Origin: Xanthomonas bromi
GTDB lineage: Bacteria > Pseudomonadota > Gammaproteobacteria > Xanthomonadales > Xanthomonadaceae
Assembly (NCBI RefSeq): GCF_900092025.1
Contig: NZ_FLTX01000050.1
Span: forward strand, 1-33,788
DNA length: 33,788 bases
Direction of reading: 5' to 3'
A program made the translations under genes and the position numbers. A model generated the notes under the pieces. The model did no database searches and was not told the origin of the DNA. It worked only from the letters and a program-made list of their open reading frames with translations. Below, in pieces: positions 1-8,986 of this stretch (the first letter of the stretch is position 1; every line of letters begins with the position of its first letter).

Positions 1-162
1 AGCCGCTCTTAGTGGGGCGATGGATCTCAGTAGCGCAAAAAGTCAGATTTATACACTTCTGGCTGCAATTGATTTCATTGCCTGCAGCTTAGGGAGAAAT
101 CAGATAAGCCAAAGCGCTAAGCTTCTTGATCGGCCAACCATGCGTCACAGATCGAATCAACC

Positions 163-516
163 ATGCAGCGAAATCCCGACCTGTATCCCAAAGACGATAA
201 CGGCGACACCCTTTGGCACATTGCGCAGCAGGGCGTGGATCTTTCCAGACCGCGCGAAATTGCTTTTTCCGTGGTGTTCCCCAGCAAGGAGTCGGCACTG
301 GAATTTTCGGTGACGTTGCTGCGCTTCGAGCAGAAGGTACGTTGTTGCCATTACCCGGAAAACACCGCGTTTCCGATGGATGTCACGGTGTACCCGACCA
401 TGGTGCCGTCGCACACGGCGATTTCCGCCTTCGAGGAAGAGTTGGCCGTGGAGGCCAAGTCCTTGGGTGGCTTGAATGACGGCTGGGAGTTTTCAGTGGA
501 TGACAAGGACGCCTGA
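163..516 (+). CDS. RraB-like protein (RNase E inhibitor domain family)
   Basis: A 117-residue soluble acidic protein with no signal peptide or membrane segment. The stretch DLSRPREIAFSVVFP, the TVYPTMVPSHTAISAFEEEL segment and the closing GGLNDGWEF are typical of the small domain family annotated as ribonuclease E inhibitor RraB. E. coli RraB binds RNase E and alters its cleavage pattern. Many stand-alone members of this family have no tested function, so a role in RNA decay is only inferred. The ATG at 163 is used because the domain begins directly after it. No clear Shine-Dalgarno sequence precedes it. It converges on the lipocalin gene and has no visible link to the xylan genes. The 162 bases upstream show no gene I can support. 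Confidence 0.75.
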   Translation: MQRNPDLYPKDDNGDTLWHIAQQGVDLSRPREIAFSVVFPSKESALEFSVTLLRFEQKVRCCHYPENTAFPMDVTVYPTMVPSHTAISAFEEELAVEAKSLGGLNDGWEFSVDDKDA

Positions 517-598
517 CGCACTCGGTGTGCGAGCTTGGCGATGGAGTCACTGCATCGCTGAGCTCGTTGCACGCTTACAGCGTCACCTCTTTACCGCA

Positions 599-1132
599 TC
601 AGCGCTGCGACTGAGGTACGCGTCGCAGCTGCGAGACGTCGTAGCCCATTGCGGCGATACGTTGAACGGCCTGCTGATAGTCCGCATCGGAGACCTGCGG
701 GGTACGTGCCATGTACCAGACGTAGTCGCGCTTGCTGCGTGCCACGATGGTCTGCGTGTACTCCGCGTCGCGCCAGGCGATCACGTATTCGGCCTTGAAT
801 GGCCAGATGAATTGCATGCTCCACAGCGCGCCATTTCCCTCCTTTGCGACCTGTCCGATCGGATGCATGGACTTGAGCGGTGCCTGGAAGCTGCCCTTGC
901 GGAAGGTGAAGGTGGTCTGGATGCGGCCATCGGGTCGCAGCGCATAACGCTCTACGGCGTCGTAGGCCTTGCGTTCGGGACGGGTCGGAATATGCGCGAT
1001 GACATACCAGTCGCCCATGAAGCGCGGCACGTCGACGCTGTCTGCGCGGGGCAGGGCGGAGCGCGGCTCGCTACCGCTGGCGCTGCCGTAGACCGCAAGG
1101 GTGAGTAAGAACAGCATCGACGCCTGGCGCAT
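599..1132 (-). CDS. blc: Outer-membrane lipocalin (Blc family)
   Basis: A 177-residue exported protein with an N-terminal hydrophobic signal peptide (about residues 1-20, ending near GSASGS). The lipocalin signature GDWYVIAHIPT follows at about residues 40-50. Further bacterial lipocalin landmarks are the segment around YVIAWRDAEYTQTIVARSKRDYVWYMARTP and the C-terminal helix with a closing Arg. Blc proteins are periplasm-facing and bind lysophospholipids or fatty acids, usually in envelope stress. No lipobox Cys is visible in the signal peptide, so this one may be soluble in the periplasm instead of lipid-anchored. It stands alone, convergent with the RraB-like gene, and appears unrelated to xylan use. 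Confidence 0.85.
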   Translation of the reverse strand: MRQASMLFLLTLAVYGSASGSEPRSALPRADSVDVPRFMGDWYVIAHIPTRPERKAYDAVERYALRPDGRIQTTFTFRKGSFQAPLKSMHPIGQVAKEGNGALWSMQFIWPFKAEYVIAWRDAEYTQTIVARSKRDYVWYMARTPQVSDADYQQAVQRIAAMGYDVSQLRRVPQSQR

Positions 1133-1616
1133 GGCAACCTCTTAAGAAACTCAGTGCAGGGGCATACGTTGCGATGGTGGGTGTGGATGCAGCGTGCAAT
1201 GCGCTGTCTACCGAAAGGTGCGATGGTCTCTCGGTGGTTGGCGGGCGCTACCGTTGCGATGCCCGCTCGGACACATTGAAGAATGGGATTGCCGCGGATT
1301 GCTGAGTGGTCACAGGCGGGCCAAGGCAGGATCGCAGGATCTCGCGTAGCAACTCGACAGCCGGGCTGGCTTGGCAATCATGCGCTATGGCGTTGCGGGG
1401 TCGGGAGCGCTCTTCAAGCGACCGAAACGTAGCAAGCAGTCGTCAGGTGAGGTGGATGGCGCACTTGGAGCGGCAGCGCACGGATGGTCAATTCCACACC
1501 GCGCACCGGTCGCGCTCGTCTGACAATGAGCGCTGTCCTTGTGTCAGCCGCTCCGATGCACATTCAGCCGGCGAGCCCATGAGGGACAGGCAGCAACGAA
1601 CGTGACCGCCGCCATG
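1133..1616. other. Intergenic region, no gene supported
   Basis: These 484 bases lie between the lipocalin start and the GH43 stop. Reading frames here lack recognisable domains and overlap on both strands, as expected of high-GC noise. A short GC hairpin (GCGGGC with GCCCGC) lies near 1245-1270. I see no RNA gene, operator or convincing terminator. Confidence 0.5.
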
Positions 1617-2651
1617 TCACCACGGCGAGACGGTATCCGTCCCATACGGGTGGATCGTCGCAATCGTGCCATCTGCCAGATGTTCCAGCGGCGCCATCTT
1701 GATGTTGCGCAGATGGGTCTGGCCGCCCGACACCACGGCGTCGTGATAGAACACATACCACTGGCCGTCGAACGCGCAGATGGAGTGGTGCGTGGTCCAG
1801 CCGATCACCGGCTGCATGAGGACGCCCTGGTAGCGGAACGGGCCATACGGCGAGTCGCTGGTGGCGTAGCAGATCAGGTGCGTATCGCCAGTGGAATACG
1901 ACAGGTAATAACGACCGGCGTGGCGGTGCAGCCAGGGGCCTTCGAAGAAACGGCGGCTGCGGTCGTCGGCGCGTAGCGGGGCGCCGTGTTCGTCGAGGAT
2001 GACGATCTCGCGCGTGGATTCGGCCAGTTGCGTCATGTCTTCGCGCAGGCGTCCCACGCGTGGACCCAGTGCAGGCGCATCGCCCACCGGTTCCTGGTTG
2101 GTCTGCGCATAGACGTTGTCGCGGTAGTGCTGCAGTTGGCCGCCCCAGATGCCGCCGAAATACAGGTAATGCGCGCCATCGTCGTCGGCGAAGACGGCCG
2201 GGTCGATCGAGTAGGTGTCTGCGATCGGTTCGGCTTCGGCCACAAACGGGCCTTCGGGGCGCTCGCCCACCGCCACGCCGATCTGGAAGATGCCGTCGGC
2301 GCGTTTTGCCGGGAAATACAGATAGGTCTTGCCATTGCGCTGTGCGGCATCCGGTGCCCACATCTGGCGCTGTGCCCAGGGTACGTCGCGTACATGCAGC
2401 ACTTCGCCAAGGTCCTCGACCGGCGCGTTGGGATGCGCCATGCGAAAGACGTGGTAATCGGCCATGTCGAAATGCGAGCCATCGTCGCTGAAGGCAACGC
2501 CGGCATCGATGTCGTGCGAGGGATAGATATACAACGCGCCATCGAACACATGTGCGGACGGGTCGGCGGTGTAGAGATGGGTGACCAGCGGTGCGGAAAT
2601 GGCGGTGCGCGCCAGGGCCTGCAGTGTGGCGGCTTGCAGCTCATCGGACAT
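1617..2651 (-). CDS. Cytoplasmic GH43 beta-xylosidase / alpha-L-arabinofuranosidase
   Basis: A 344-residue five-bladed beta-propeller glycosidase. The three GH43 acidic residues are visible: base Asp30 in TADPSAHVFDG, pKa-tuning Asp150 in YSIDPAVF and acid Glu237 in FFEGPWL. A His in TTHHSI fits the conserved propeller-centre metal or His site. The upstream reading frame extends to 2852, but the start at 2651 (MSDELQ) is chosen because homology begins there and the extension would overlap the symporter gene. There is no signal peptide, so it should act in the cytoplasm on short oligosaccharides. It is the last gene of the TonB receptor-symporter-GH43 operon, 31 nt after the symporter. By synteny it corresponds to the gene called gly43F in X. 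campestris, which I recall but could not check. The exact specificity (xylose or arabinose) cannot be read from sequence. Confidence 0.88.
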   Translation of the reverse strand: MSDELQAATLQALARTAISAPLVTHLYTADPSAHVFDGALYIYPSHDIDAGVAFSDDGSHFDMADYHVFRMAHPNAPVEDLGEVLHVRDVPWAQRQMWAPDAAQRNGKTYLYFPAKRADGIFQIGVAVGERPEGPFVAEAEPIADTYSIDPAVFADDDGAHYLYFGGIWGGQLQHYRDNVYAQTNQEPVGDAPALGPRVGRLREDMTQLAESTREIVILDEHGAPLRADDRSRRFFEGPWLHRHAGRYYLSYSTGDTHLICYATSDSPYGPFRYQGVLMQPVIGWTTHHSICAFDGQWYVFYHDAVVSGGQTHLRNIKMAPLEHLADGTIATIHPYGTDTVSPW

Positions 2652-2682
2652 GCGCGTACCTGTGCATAACGTGGAAGGAAGG

Positions 2683-4170
2683 TCAGACAGCGGCGAGCGG
2701 AGCGGCGTGTCGGCGCACGCCCAGTTCGTGTTCGATGCGGGTTTCCAGCGCTTTGTCGATTTCGTATAGCGCCAGCAGTGCGGTGCCGAGTAGAAATGGC
2801 AGCGACGCGTACACGCTGATGGCCAGGCGGATGCCGCCGGTGACTGCGGCACTTTGCTGCGGCAGCGCTGCGTCGTAGCCGTAGAACGCCAGGATGCCGG
2901 CGACCAACGCGCCGCCCACGCTCAGGCCGATCTTCAAGCCGCACAACATCGCCGAGAAGATGATGGCGGTGGCGCGGCGGTGGTTCTTCCACTCCGAATA
3001 ATCGGCCACATCGGCAATCATCGCCCACAGCAGCGGGATGGTGATGCCGTAGAAAAATCCGTGCAGCACATAGGACGCGAATACCCAGCCGATCGCGTTC
3101 GGCGGGTACAGGTAGAACGCCAGCAAGAACAGCGTGGAGATCAGCAGCGCACCACCGAACACATTGCGCTTGCCATAGCGGTCGGCCAGGCGCTTGGAAA
3201 AGCCGATGCCCACGATCATGGCCAGGATGCCGCCGGCACTGAACACGCTGAATGCAGAGGTCGGTGCGTCCTGCGGCCAGTGCACCGCACTCATGCCGGC
3301 GCCGGTCAACACGCTGTTGATCCCGGCGATGAAGCGGTTGAAGCCGGCGTGATCGAGAAACTGCGTCAACGCGTCGGCGTCGAGGTAGTACTTGAAGTAG
3401 TAGATGTACATCCCGCCCTTCATGGCGAGATTGATGAAGACCAAAATCGTCAGTGCCAGCATCACCAGCCAGGGCTTGTTGCGCACCAGGTCGGTGAGGT
3501 CCTGGCGTACGCTGCTGCGTTGTTCGGCGATCGGCAGTACGCGCTCGCGCGTGGTGAAGAAGGTGATCATGAAGCACAGCGTGCCGACTGCAGCGAACAG
3601 CGCCATGGTGTTGCGAAAGCCTTGCGCCTTGTCGCCGTTGCCCAGGATCAACACCAACGGCAGCAGCAGCACCTGGATGATGAACTGCGCAAAGGTCACC
3701 GCCAGGAAGCGATACGCCGACAAGCTGTTGCGCTGTTCCATGCTGCCGGTGAGCACACCGCTCAAGGCCGAATACGGCAGGTTATTGGCCACGTACACCA
3801 GCATCAGCAAGGTGTAGGTGGCAAATGCGTAGGCGATCTTGCCCTGTTCACCGAGCGCGGGCGTGTTGAAGGCGGCCAGCGACAGTGCGCCGAAGGGCAG
3901 CGCCGTCCACAGGATCCACGGACGGAACTTGCCCCAACGGGTGCGGGTGCGGTCGGCGAGGATGCCGATGATGGGCGTGAACACGAATGCGCCCAACATG
4001 CCGACCACAAAGATCAACGTGGCCGCCGCGCCCGCAGGAATGCGGAACACATCGGTATAGAAAAACGCCAGGAAGGTGACCAGCGTCTGAAAGATCAGGT
4101 TAGCGGCCAGGTCGCCCAGGCTGTAGCCGATCTTTTCGCGCACGGAGAGTTGCTGTGACCGATCGTTCAT
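2683..4170 (-). CDS. GPH-family sugar:cation symporter (xylo-oligosaccharide uptake)
   Basis: A 495-residue inner-membrane protein with about 12 hydrophobic segments. Residues 73-85 (DRTRTRWGKFRPW) are the hallmark cytoplasmic loop of the glycoside-pentoside-hexuronide (GPH) symporter family, which includes XynP- and MelB-type carriers. The start at 4170 (MNDRSQQLSVREKIGYSLGD) fits the family N-terminus; the longer frame to 4272 would run into the receptor gene. It sits between the TonB receptor and a cytoplasmic GH43. The likely role is therefore to move xylo-oligosaccharides or xylobiose from periplasm to cytoplasm with a cation. The substrate is inferred from context. An intercistronic hairpin lies 53 nt upstream of the start. 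Confidence 0.88.
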   Translation of the reverse strand: MNDRSQQLSVREKIGYSLGDLAANLIFQTLVTFLAFFYTDVFRIPAGAAATLIFVVGMLGAFVFTPIIGILADRTRTRWGKFRPWILWTALPFGALSLAAFNTPALGEQGKIAYAFATYTLLMLVYVANNLPYSALSGVLTGSMEQRNSLSAYRFLAVTFAQFIIQVLLLPLVLILGNGDKAQGFRNTMALFAAVGTLCFMITFFTTRERVLPIAEQRSSVRQDLTDLVRNKPWLVMLALTILVFINLAMKGGMYIYYFKYYLDADALTQFLDHAGFNRFIAGINSVLTGAGMSAVHWPQDAPTSAFSVFSAGGILAMIVGIGFSKRLADRYGKRNVFGGALLISTLFLLAFYLYPPNAIGWVFASYVLHGFFYGITIPLLWAMIADVADYSEWKNHRRATAIIFSAMLCGLKIGLSVGGALVAGILAFYGYDAALPQQSAAVTGGIRLAISVYASLPFLLGTALLALYEIDKALETRIEHELGVRRHAAPLAAV

Positions 4171-4222
4171 GAGGTGGGGCGGACTCGAAGAATGCTGCGG
4201 AAAACGCCGCGGCGCGCATTGC

Positions 4223-4260
4223 GTCACCGGTCGCCGCTGGGAGGAACGGCGACCGATGAC
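4223..4260 (-). promoter_or_regulatory. Strong intercistronic stem-loop between TonB receptor and symporter
   Basis: In the transcript of the minus-strand operon, a 14-bp stem (one G-U pair) encloses a 10-nt loop reading TTCCTCCCAG. It begins 8 nt after the receptor stop codon. No U-tract follows, so it is not a classical terminator. It resembles intercistronic hairpins that protect an upstream message or lower expression of downstream genes. The pairing is seen directly; the function is inferred. Confidence 0.6.
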
Positions 4261-4268
4261 GACAACAC

Positions 4269-7202
4269 TCAAAAGGTACCGCGGATGCCGAGCATGACGG
4301 TGCGCCCGGGCTCATACAGATCGTAGGTGGCGTTGGGCCACGCGTAAGTGGTGCGCAGCGGCTCTTTGGTGATGTTGGTGATGTTGAGGGTGAGTTGCGG
4401 CTTGGACGGTAGCCAATCCAGCGCGTAGCTCGCCGACAGATCCAGCTGGCCGCGTGCATCGGCATTCAGGCGTGCATACGGAATGCCGTTCTGGTTGGCG
4501 CCGGAGATCACCATGTCGTCGTTCCAGGTGTAGGACAGGCGCACCGAGGCGGCGTTCTTTTCCCAATACACCGTGCCGTTCCACAGGTTCGGCGCCACGC
4601 CGACCGCCACTGCCGGAACACCTTCGCCTTCCGACGATTGGGCGACGTGCGTGTAGTTGACGCTGAAGCCCAGGCCGTCGACCAGCTTGTCCAGCGGCTG
4701 CACCCAGATCGCCTCGGTGCCGCGGATGTCGAGCACACCGTCGGCATTGACCTGCGTCTGCACATCCACGGTGGCCGCATTGGGGCCACCGCGCTGCTCC
4801 AGACCGGCCTGCTGGATGGGCAGCAGGGTGTCGTAGGCCACACCCAGATCGTTGAACGGAATCCGACGGACACCGTTGACGGTGAAGCCGCTGATGCGCT
4901 TGTTGAACAGCGTCAGGCCCACATAGCCTTCGCCGCCGGTGTACCACTCGCCGCCGAAGTCGACGTTGGTGGACAGGTACGGCGCCAGCTTGGGATTGCC
5001 TTGGGTCGCGGTCTGCGCGGAGGGGTCGCTGAAGTTGGTGTTGGGCAACATCGCGCTCGGGTCCGGGCGGGTGAGCGTGCGCGAGCTGGACAGGCGCAGC
5101 ACAACATTGTCGGCTACATCCCAGGCCGCGTTGAACGAGGGCAGGGTTTGCCTGTAATCCGAATCCAGCACCTGCACGGTGCGGACGCCGTTGACGGTGA
5201 CCGGGCCGGTGATGGTCTGGTCGGTGGTGACGTAACGCACGCCGGCGTTGAGGCGCAGCGTGCGGTTCCAGACTTCGGTTTCCGCATTGGTCTCGATGTA
5301 GAAACCCAGATTCTTTTCGCGGATGCCACCGGCCGAGGCGCCGGTATTGGCGGAGTTGGTTTCCGGTGCGGAATCGCGCAGCGGGTAATAGTTGGTGTCG
5401 CCCAGGAAGCGACCGAAATCGGCGGTGATGAAGCCGTCCGGGCCGGGCCGCAGATAGTTGGCCAGGGCCGAATTCGGGATGGCAGAACCAGGGCCACCAT
5501 TACACACGGTGCCGCCATTGCCGCGGCACACCACCTGCTCCCAGGCCACGCTGTTGTCGAAGCCGCGGATGGTGCGCTCGGCCTGGTCGTAGGCCGCACC
5601 GATCTTGATGTTGCGCTTGTCTTCGCCGAACTGCAGGTCGGCGCGTGCGCCGCGGGTTTCGGTAATGCGCTTTTCGTTCTGGATATTGACCCGGCCACCG
5701 GTCCAGCCCCAGCCCAGATTGGGGTCGTTGAGATCGAGCGGGCTGCTGATGTTGGGGCGGTCCCCGCCTTGGTTGCGATAGTCCACGGTGGTGAACGGCG
5801 AGGTGACCAGGATGCTGGGCGACTCGCGTGCCAGCCAGCTGCGCGTGGCGTTGGCCTGTACGTTGAGCTTGATGTCCTGCTCGGCGCCGAACAGCAGTTC
5901 CGCACCGGGATTGACGCTCCAGAACTTGACGTTCTCGCGGTACGGGCGCGCTTCCAGGAAATACTGCGCGTTGGCGAAGGTGGCGCTGGTCACCACGTTG
6001 TTCTGATCCAGCTGCATACCGAGCGGAATCATGTTGCCGTTGCGGCCGATCAGATTCATGCTGGTCCGCTCGGTGGTGCGCTTGGCTTCGGAGTACAGCG
6101 TGTCCAGGTAGAAATGCATGCTGTCGGAGGGGCGCCATTCCAGCGACATCACCGACGCATCGCGGTCGCGCTCCCCCTTCATGTAGACCTGGCGGCCCAG
6201 GCGCGGAATCAATGCATCGCTGATCTGGTCGATACTCAGCCCCGGGTTGCGTGCCAGCAGCCACGCGGCGTCGATGGTGTCGCCCGTGGTGAGGCCGCTG
6301 CCGGCAGTGGCCGGCACGGTGTCGGGAATGCGCCAGTTGCCGCCGCCGTTGATGTTGCACGCCGTTGGCTGATTGGTGGCCGGCGTGCCGGCGGGCGGAG
6401 TAAGGCCGCACTGCGTGTAGGTGAGGCCGGGATTGGTCCAGCCCACGCTCTCGAAGCCGCGCACGCCGAGTTTGCTGCGCACCGATGCCACGCCGACCAG
6501 CGCGCCGAAGGTGCCTTCTTCGTTGGTCCAGCTGCCCATAAAGGCGCCACGTGGGGTGGTTTTTTCGCTGGTGCTGTTCCAGTCGGCCTGTGCCTGATAG
6601 GTGGAGTGCGTGCCGGGGTGGTCGAACGGGCGCGCGCTGCGCATGTCCACCACGCCGGAGACGCCGCCTTCGAGCATGCTCGCGGTTGGCGTCTTGCTCA
6701 CCGTGAGCTGGGTGAAGAATTCGGTGGGAAACAGATTCAGATCGACTTCGCGGTTCTGATTCTGCGCGTTCAAGCCGATCGAGGCGGTGGCGATGCTGGC
6801 GCCGTTGAGCGTGGTCTTGGTGAAACTGGTGCCCAGGCCACGGATGGCGATGTTGAGGCCTTCGCCGTTGACGTCACGCGCCAGCTGCACGCCGGGGATG
6901 CGGTTGAGCGATTCGGCGATGTTCATGTCCGGAAACTTGCCGATGTCTTCGGCAAACACGGTGTCGGCAAAGCCCACCGAATCGCGCTTGGCATCGGTGG
7001 AGAACTGGATGCTGCGTCGGTAGCCGGAGACAGTGATGGTGTCGAGTTGTTTCACTGCATCGTTGTCGCCGGCAGTGGCAGGCGGCGTCTGCGCGGTGCT
7101 GTCGGCATCGGTGGATTGTGCCCAGGCGGCGGTGCTGGACATGCCCAGCAGAATGGATCCCAACGCGCAGGACAACGCGGTTCGTGCGTAGCTGTTCTTC
7201 AC
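4269..7202 (-). CDS. xytB: TonB-dependent outer-membrane receptor for xylo-oligosaccharides
   Basis: A 977-residue receptor. The GTG at 7202 follows a GGGAAGGGA ribosome-binding stretch and gives a clean signal peptide (residues 1-28, cut at AWA-Q); the ATG upstream at 7238 would spoil it. A probable TonB box (DTITVSG) lies at 54-60. The plug domain follows (GKFPDMNIAESLNRIPGVQ, then the IRGLG motif), then a 22-strand barrel ending in GIRGTF with the terminal Phe typical of outer-membrane barrels. It belongs to the long Caulobacter-type receptor group. It heads an operon with a GPH symporter and GH43, and a XylR operator lies 122 nt upstream. The name xytB is assigned by synteny with X. campestris. 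The ligand is inferred to be xylo-oligosaccharide, possibly glucuronic-acid decorated. Confidence 0.9.
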   Translation of the reverse strand: MKNSYARTALSCALGSILLGMSSTAAWAQSTDADSTAQTPPATAGDNDAVKQLDTITVSGYRRSIQFSTDAKRDSVGFADTVFAEDIGKFPDMNIAESLNRIPGVQLARDVNGEGLNIAIRGLGTSFTKTTLNGASIATASIGLNAQNQNREVDLNLFPTEFFTQLTVSKTPTASMLEGGVSGVVDMRSARPFDHPGTHSTYQAQADWNSTSEKTTPRGAFMGSWTNEEGTFGALVGVASVRSKLGVRGFESVGWTNPGLTYTQCGLTPPAGTPATNQPTACNINGGGNWRIPDTVPATAGSGLTTGDTIDAAWLLARNPGLSIDQISDALIPRLGRQVYMKGERDRDASVMSLEWRPSDSMHFYLDTLYSEAKRTTERTSMNLIGRNGNMIPLGMQLDQNNVVTSATFANAQYFLEARPYRENVKFWSVNPGAELLFGAEQDIKLNVQANATRSWLARESPSILVTSPFTTVDYRNQGGDRPNISSPLDLNDPNLGWGWTGGRVNIQNEKRITETRGARADLQFGEDKRNIKIGAAYDQAERTIRGFDNSVAWEQVVCRGNGGTVCNGGPGSAIPNSALANYLRPGPDGFITADFGRFLGDTNYYPLRDSAPETNSANTGASAGGIREKNLGFYIETNAETEVWNRTLRLNAGVRYVTTDQTITGPVTVNGVRTVQVLDSDYRQTLPSFNAAWDVADNVVLRLSSSRTLTRPDPSAMLPNTNFSDPSAQTATQGNPKLAPYLSTNVDFGGEWYTGGEGYVGLTLFNKRISGFTVNGVRRIPFNDLGVAYDTLLPIQQAGLEQRGGPNAATVDVQTQVNADGVLDIRGTEAIWVQPLDKLVDGLGFSVNYTHVAQSSEGEGVPAVAVGVAPNLWNGTVYWEKNAASVRLSYTWNDDMVISGANQNGIPYARLNADARGQLDLSASYALDWLPSKPQLTLNITNITKEPLRTTYAWPNATYDLYEPGRTVMLGIRGTF

Positions 7203-7323
7203 CGTAATCCCTTCCCTAACAGGTAGCAGATGTCCCACGCATCGCCCCTGCGCAGGGAGTGCCGCTGCCGGTGCACGGCGCGACGATGGTGCGGTGGGGG
7301 AAGCGGACGATCAGTGCGCTCGA

Positions 7324-7337
7324 TGTTAGCGCTACCA
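7324..7337 (-). promoter_or_regulatory. XylR operator (xyl-box) for the TonB receptor operon
   Basis: On the minus strand the sequence reads TGGTAGCGCTAACA, an exact match to the xyl-box I recall for the Xanthomonas LacI-family repressor XylR. It is a near palindrome around a central CG, as LacI-type operators are. It lies 122 nt upstream of the receptor GTG. Confidence 0.85.
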
Positions 7338-7484
7338 ATTTCGGAACATCACGCTGCAGGGCAGCATCGGTGTCTGGACACAGCAGCACACAGCTGCGGC
7401 AAGTGCCAATTGCAGCGTCTAGACGCTTGCCTACGGCGACGCAGTGCTGCACTGCGCGATGGATTTATCGCCCCGTCGTGGTAA

Positions 7485-7498
7485 TGGTAGCGCTATCA
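7485..7498 (+). promoter_or_regulatory. XylR operator (xyl-box) for the transporter-xylanase-uxaC operon
   Basis: The plus strand reads TGGTAGCGCTATCA, differing from the other box at one base (T for A at position 12). It lies 166 nt upstream of the transporter ATG and points towards it. Its centre is 161 bp from the centre of the other box. Confidence 0.8.
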
Positions 7499-7663
7499 CC
7501 GGTGGCGCAAGGCCACGTCCGTGCAGGTGCAGTGGTCGATGAATCGAATCCAAGAACGCGACAGCGATGTGCCCGGCTCCGATTTGGCCGACGCGCACAT
7601 GCGAAACGTCACGCAACCGGTACTTGTCACATCCGTTCCGGCGCGGTTGCGCAGGCCACGCAC

Positions 7664-8977
7664 ATGAGCGACGTACCCACCGCGGCGCCTGTCACTGCGT
7701 CGGTACGGCTTGGCCGGGTGCGCTGGCGCGTCTGCGCCTTGCTGCTGGCCGCCACCACCATCAACTATGTGGATCGCCAGGTGCTGGGCGTGCTGGCGCC
7801 GTTCTTGCAGACGCAGATCGGCTGGAACGAAATCCAGTACGGCTACATCGTCACCGCATTCCAGGCCGCCTATGCGTTGGGATTGCTGTGCAGCGGTGCG
7901 GTGATCGACCGCTTCGGCACCCGGCTTGGCTATGCGCTGGCGATCGGCATCTGGAGTCTGGCAGCGATGGGGCATGCGTTGGCTACCAGCGTGGTGGGCT
8001 TTGCGATTGCACGGTTTTTTCTGGGCCTGGGCGAATCGGGTAATTTTCCTGCGGCGCTCAAGACCGTGGCCGAGTGGTTCCCGCGCCGCGAGCGTGCGCT
8101 GGCTACCGGCATCTTCAATTCCGGCTCCAACATCGGTGCCATCGTCGCGCCGTTGCTGGTGCCGTTGATCGCCACCGCCTGGGGGTGGCAATCGGCATTT
8201 CTGTTCACCGGCGTGCTCAGTGCCACCTGGCTGGCAGTGTGGTGGTTCAGTTATCACCCGCCGGAGCAACGTCCCGGATTGTCGGCCGCAGAACTGGCAC
8301 ATATCCGCAGCGATGCGTATGAGCCGGTGCAACGCCGCCTCTCTTGGTTGCAGGTGCTACGGCATCGGCAGGCCTGGGCGTTTGTCCTGGGCAAGCTCAT
8401 CACCGACCCGATCTGGTGGTTCTTCCTGTTCTGGCTGCCGAAGTTCCTGCATGCCCAATACGGTTTGAGCCTGCTGCAGTTGGGCGCACCGTTGATCGTG
8501 ATTTTCGTGCTGGCCGATATCGGCAGCATCGCCGGCGGTTGGGTGGCCGGGCGTTTCATCGCGCGCGGCTGGAGCGTCAATCGCGCACGCAAGACCGCGA
8601 TGCTGATCTGCGCGATTTCCGTGGTGCCCATCGTGTTCGCCGCACGCGCCGACCATTTGTGGTTGGCGGTCGCGTTGATCGGGCTGGCCACCGCCGCACA
8701 CCAGGGCTGGTCGGCCAATCTGTTTACGTTGCCCTCGGACATGTTTCCGCGGCATGCGGTCGCCACGGTGGTGGGCATCGGGGGTTTCGCCGGTGCGGTG
8801 GGCGGGATGTTGATCGCTACCTTCATCGGCTTTCTGTTGCAGGCCACTGGAAGCTACGTGCCGGTGTTTCTGATGGCCGGCTCGGCCTACCTGCTGGCCT
8901 TGGCCGTCGTGCACGCGTTGGTGCCGCGGCTGGAGCCGGCACCGTTGCCTGCAGATGCAGCGCCGACATCGTCCTGA
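7664..8977 (+). CDS. MFS hexuronate transporter (ExuT-like, ACS family)
   Basis: A 437-residue, 12-segment major facilitator. Diagnostic features of the anion:cation symporter (ExuT) group are NYVDRQ in the first helix (about residues 34-39), RFFLGLGESGNFPAALK in helix 4 and the following EWFPRRERALATGIFNSGSNIGA loop. Known relatives carry glucuronate and galacturonate inward with protons. The ATG at 7664 is chosen because the family N-terminus begins just after it, although the frame is open back to 7259. It leads an operon with GH10 xylanases and uxaC, which fits import of glucuronate released from xylan by the GH67 enzyme. The next gene starts 10 nt later. A decayed copy of its 3' end recurs at 9987-10240. 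Confidence 0.9.
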   Translation: MSDVPTAAPVTASVRLGRVRWRVCALLLAATTINYVDRQVLGVLAPFLQTQIGWNEIQYGYIVTAFQAAYALGLLCSGAVIDRFGTRLGYALAIGIWSLAAMGHALATSVVGFAIARFFLGLGESGNFPAALKTVAEWFPRRERALATGIFNSGSNIGAIVAPLLVPLIATAWGWQSAFLFTGVLSATWLAVWWFSYHPPEQRPGLSAAELAHIRSDAYEPVQRRLSWLQVLRHRQAWAFVLGKLITDPIWWFFLFWLPKFLHAQYGLSLLQLGAPLIVIFVLADIGSIAGGWVAGRFIARGWSVNRARKTAMLICAISVVPIVFAARADHLWLAVALIGLATAAHQGWSANLFTLPSDMFPRHAVATVVGIGGFAGAVGGMLIATFIGFLLQATGSYVPVFLMAGSAYLLALAVVHALVPRLEPAPLPADAAPTSS

Positions 8978-8986
8978 GGTGAGCTT

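Larger units (their letters stand above)
7203..7663. other. Divergent control region of the two xylan operons
   Basis: These 461 bases separate the divergent TonB receptor and hexuronate transporter. Two 14-bp palindromes matching the Xanthomonas xyl-box are the only clear signals. I could not assign reliable -35 and -10 elements. No gene is supported here: the long frame that opens at 7259 is only an upstream extension of the transporter frame. Confidence 0.6.

Noticed and set aside
108..123. AAAGCGCTAAGC upstream of the RraB-like gene as an operator
   Set aside because: It shares the AGCGCTAA core but lacks the outer TGGT half, and the downstream gene has no tie to xylan use.
1239..1256. 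A possible xyl-box half-site (GGGCGCTACCG)
   Set aside because: Only about 9 of 14 positions match the box, the other half-site is absent, and no xylan gene starts nearby in the right direction.
4638..7226. An 862-residue open frame antisense to the TonB receptor
   Set aside because: It is rich in Gly, Ala, Val and Arg with no domain, and mirrors the codon structure of a well-supported receptor gene. Long antisense frames are expected at this GC content.
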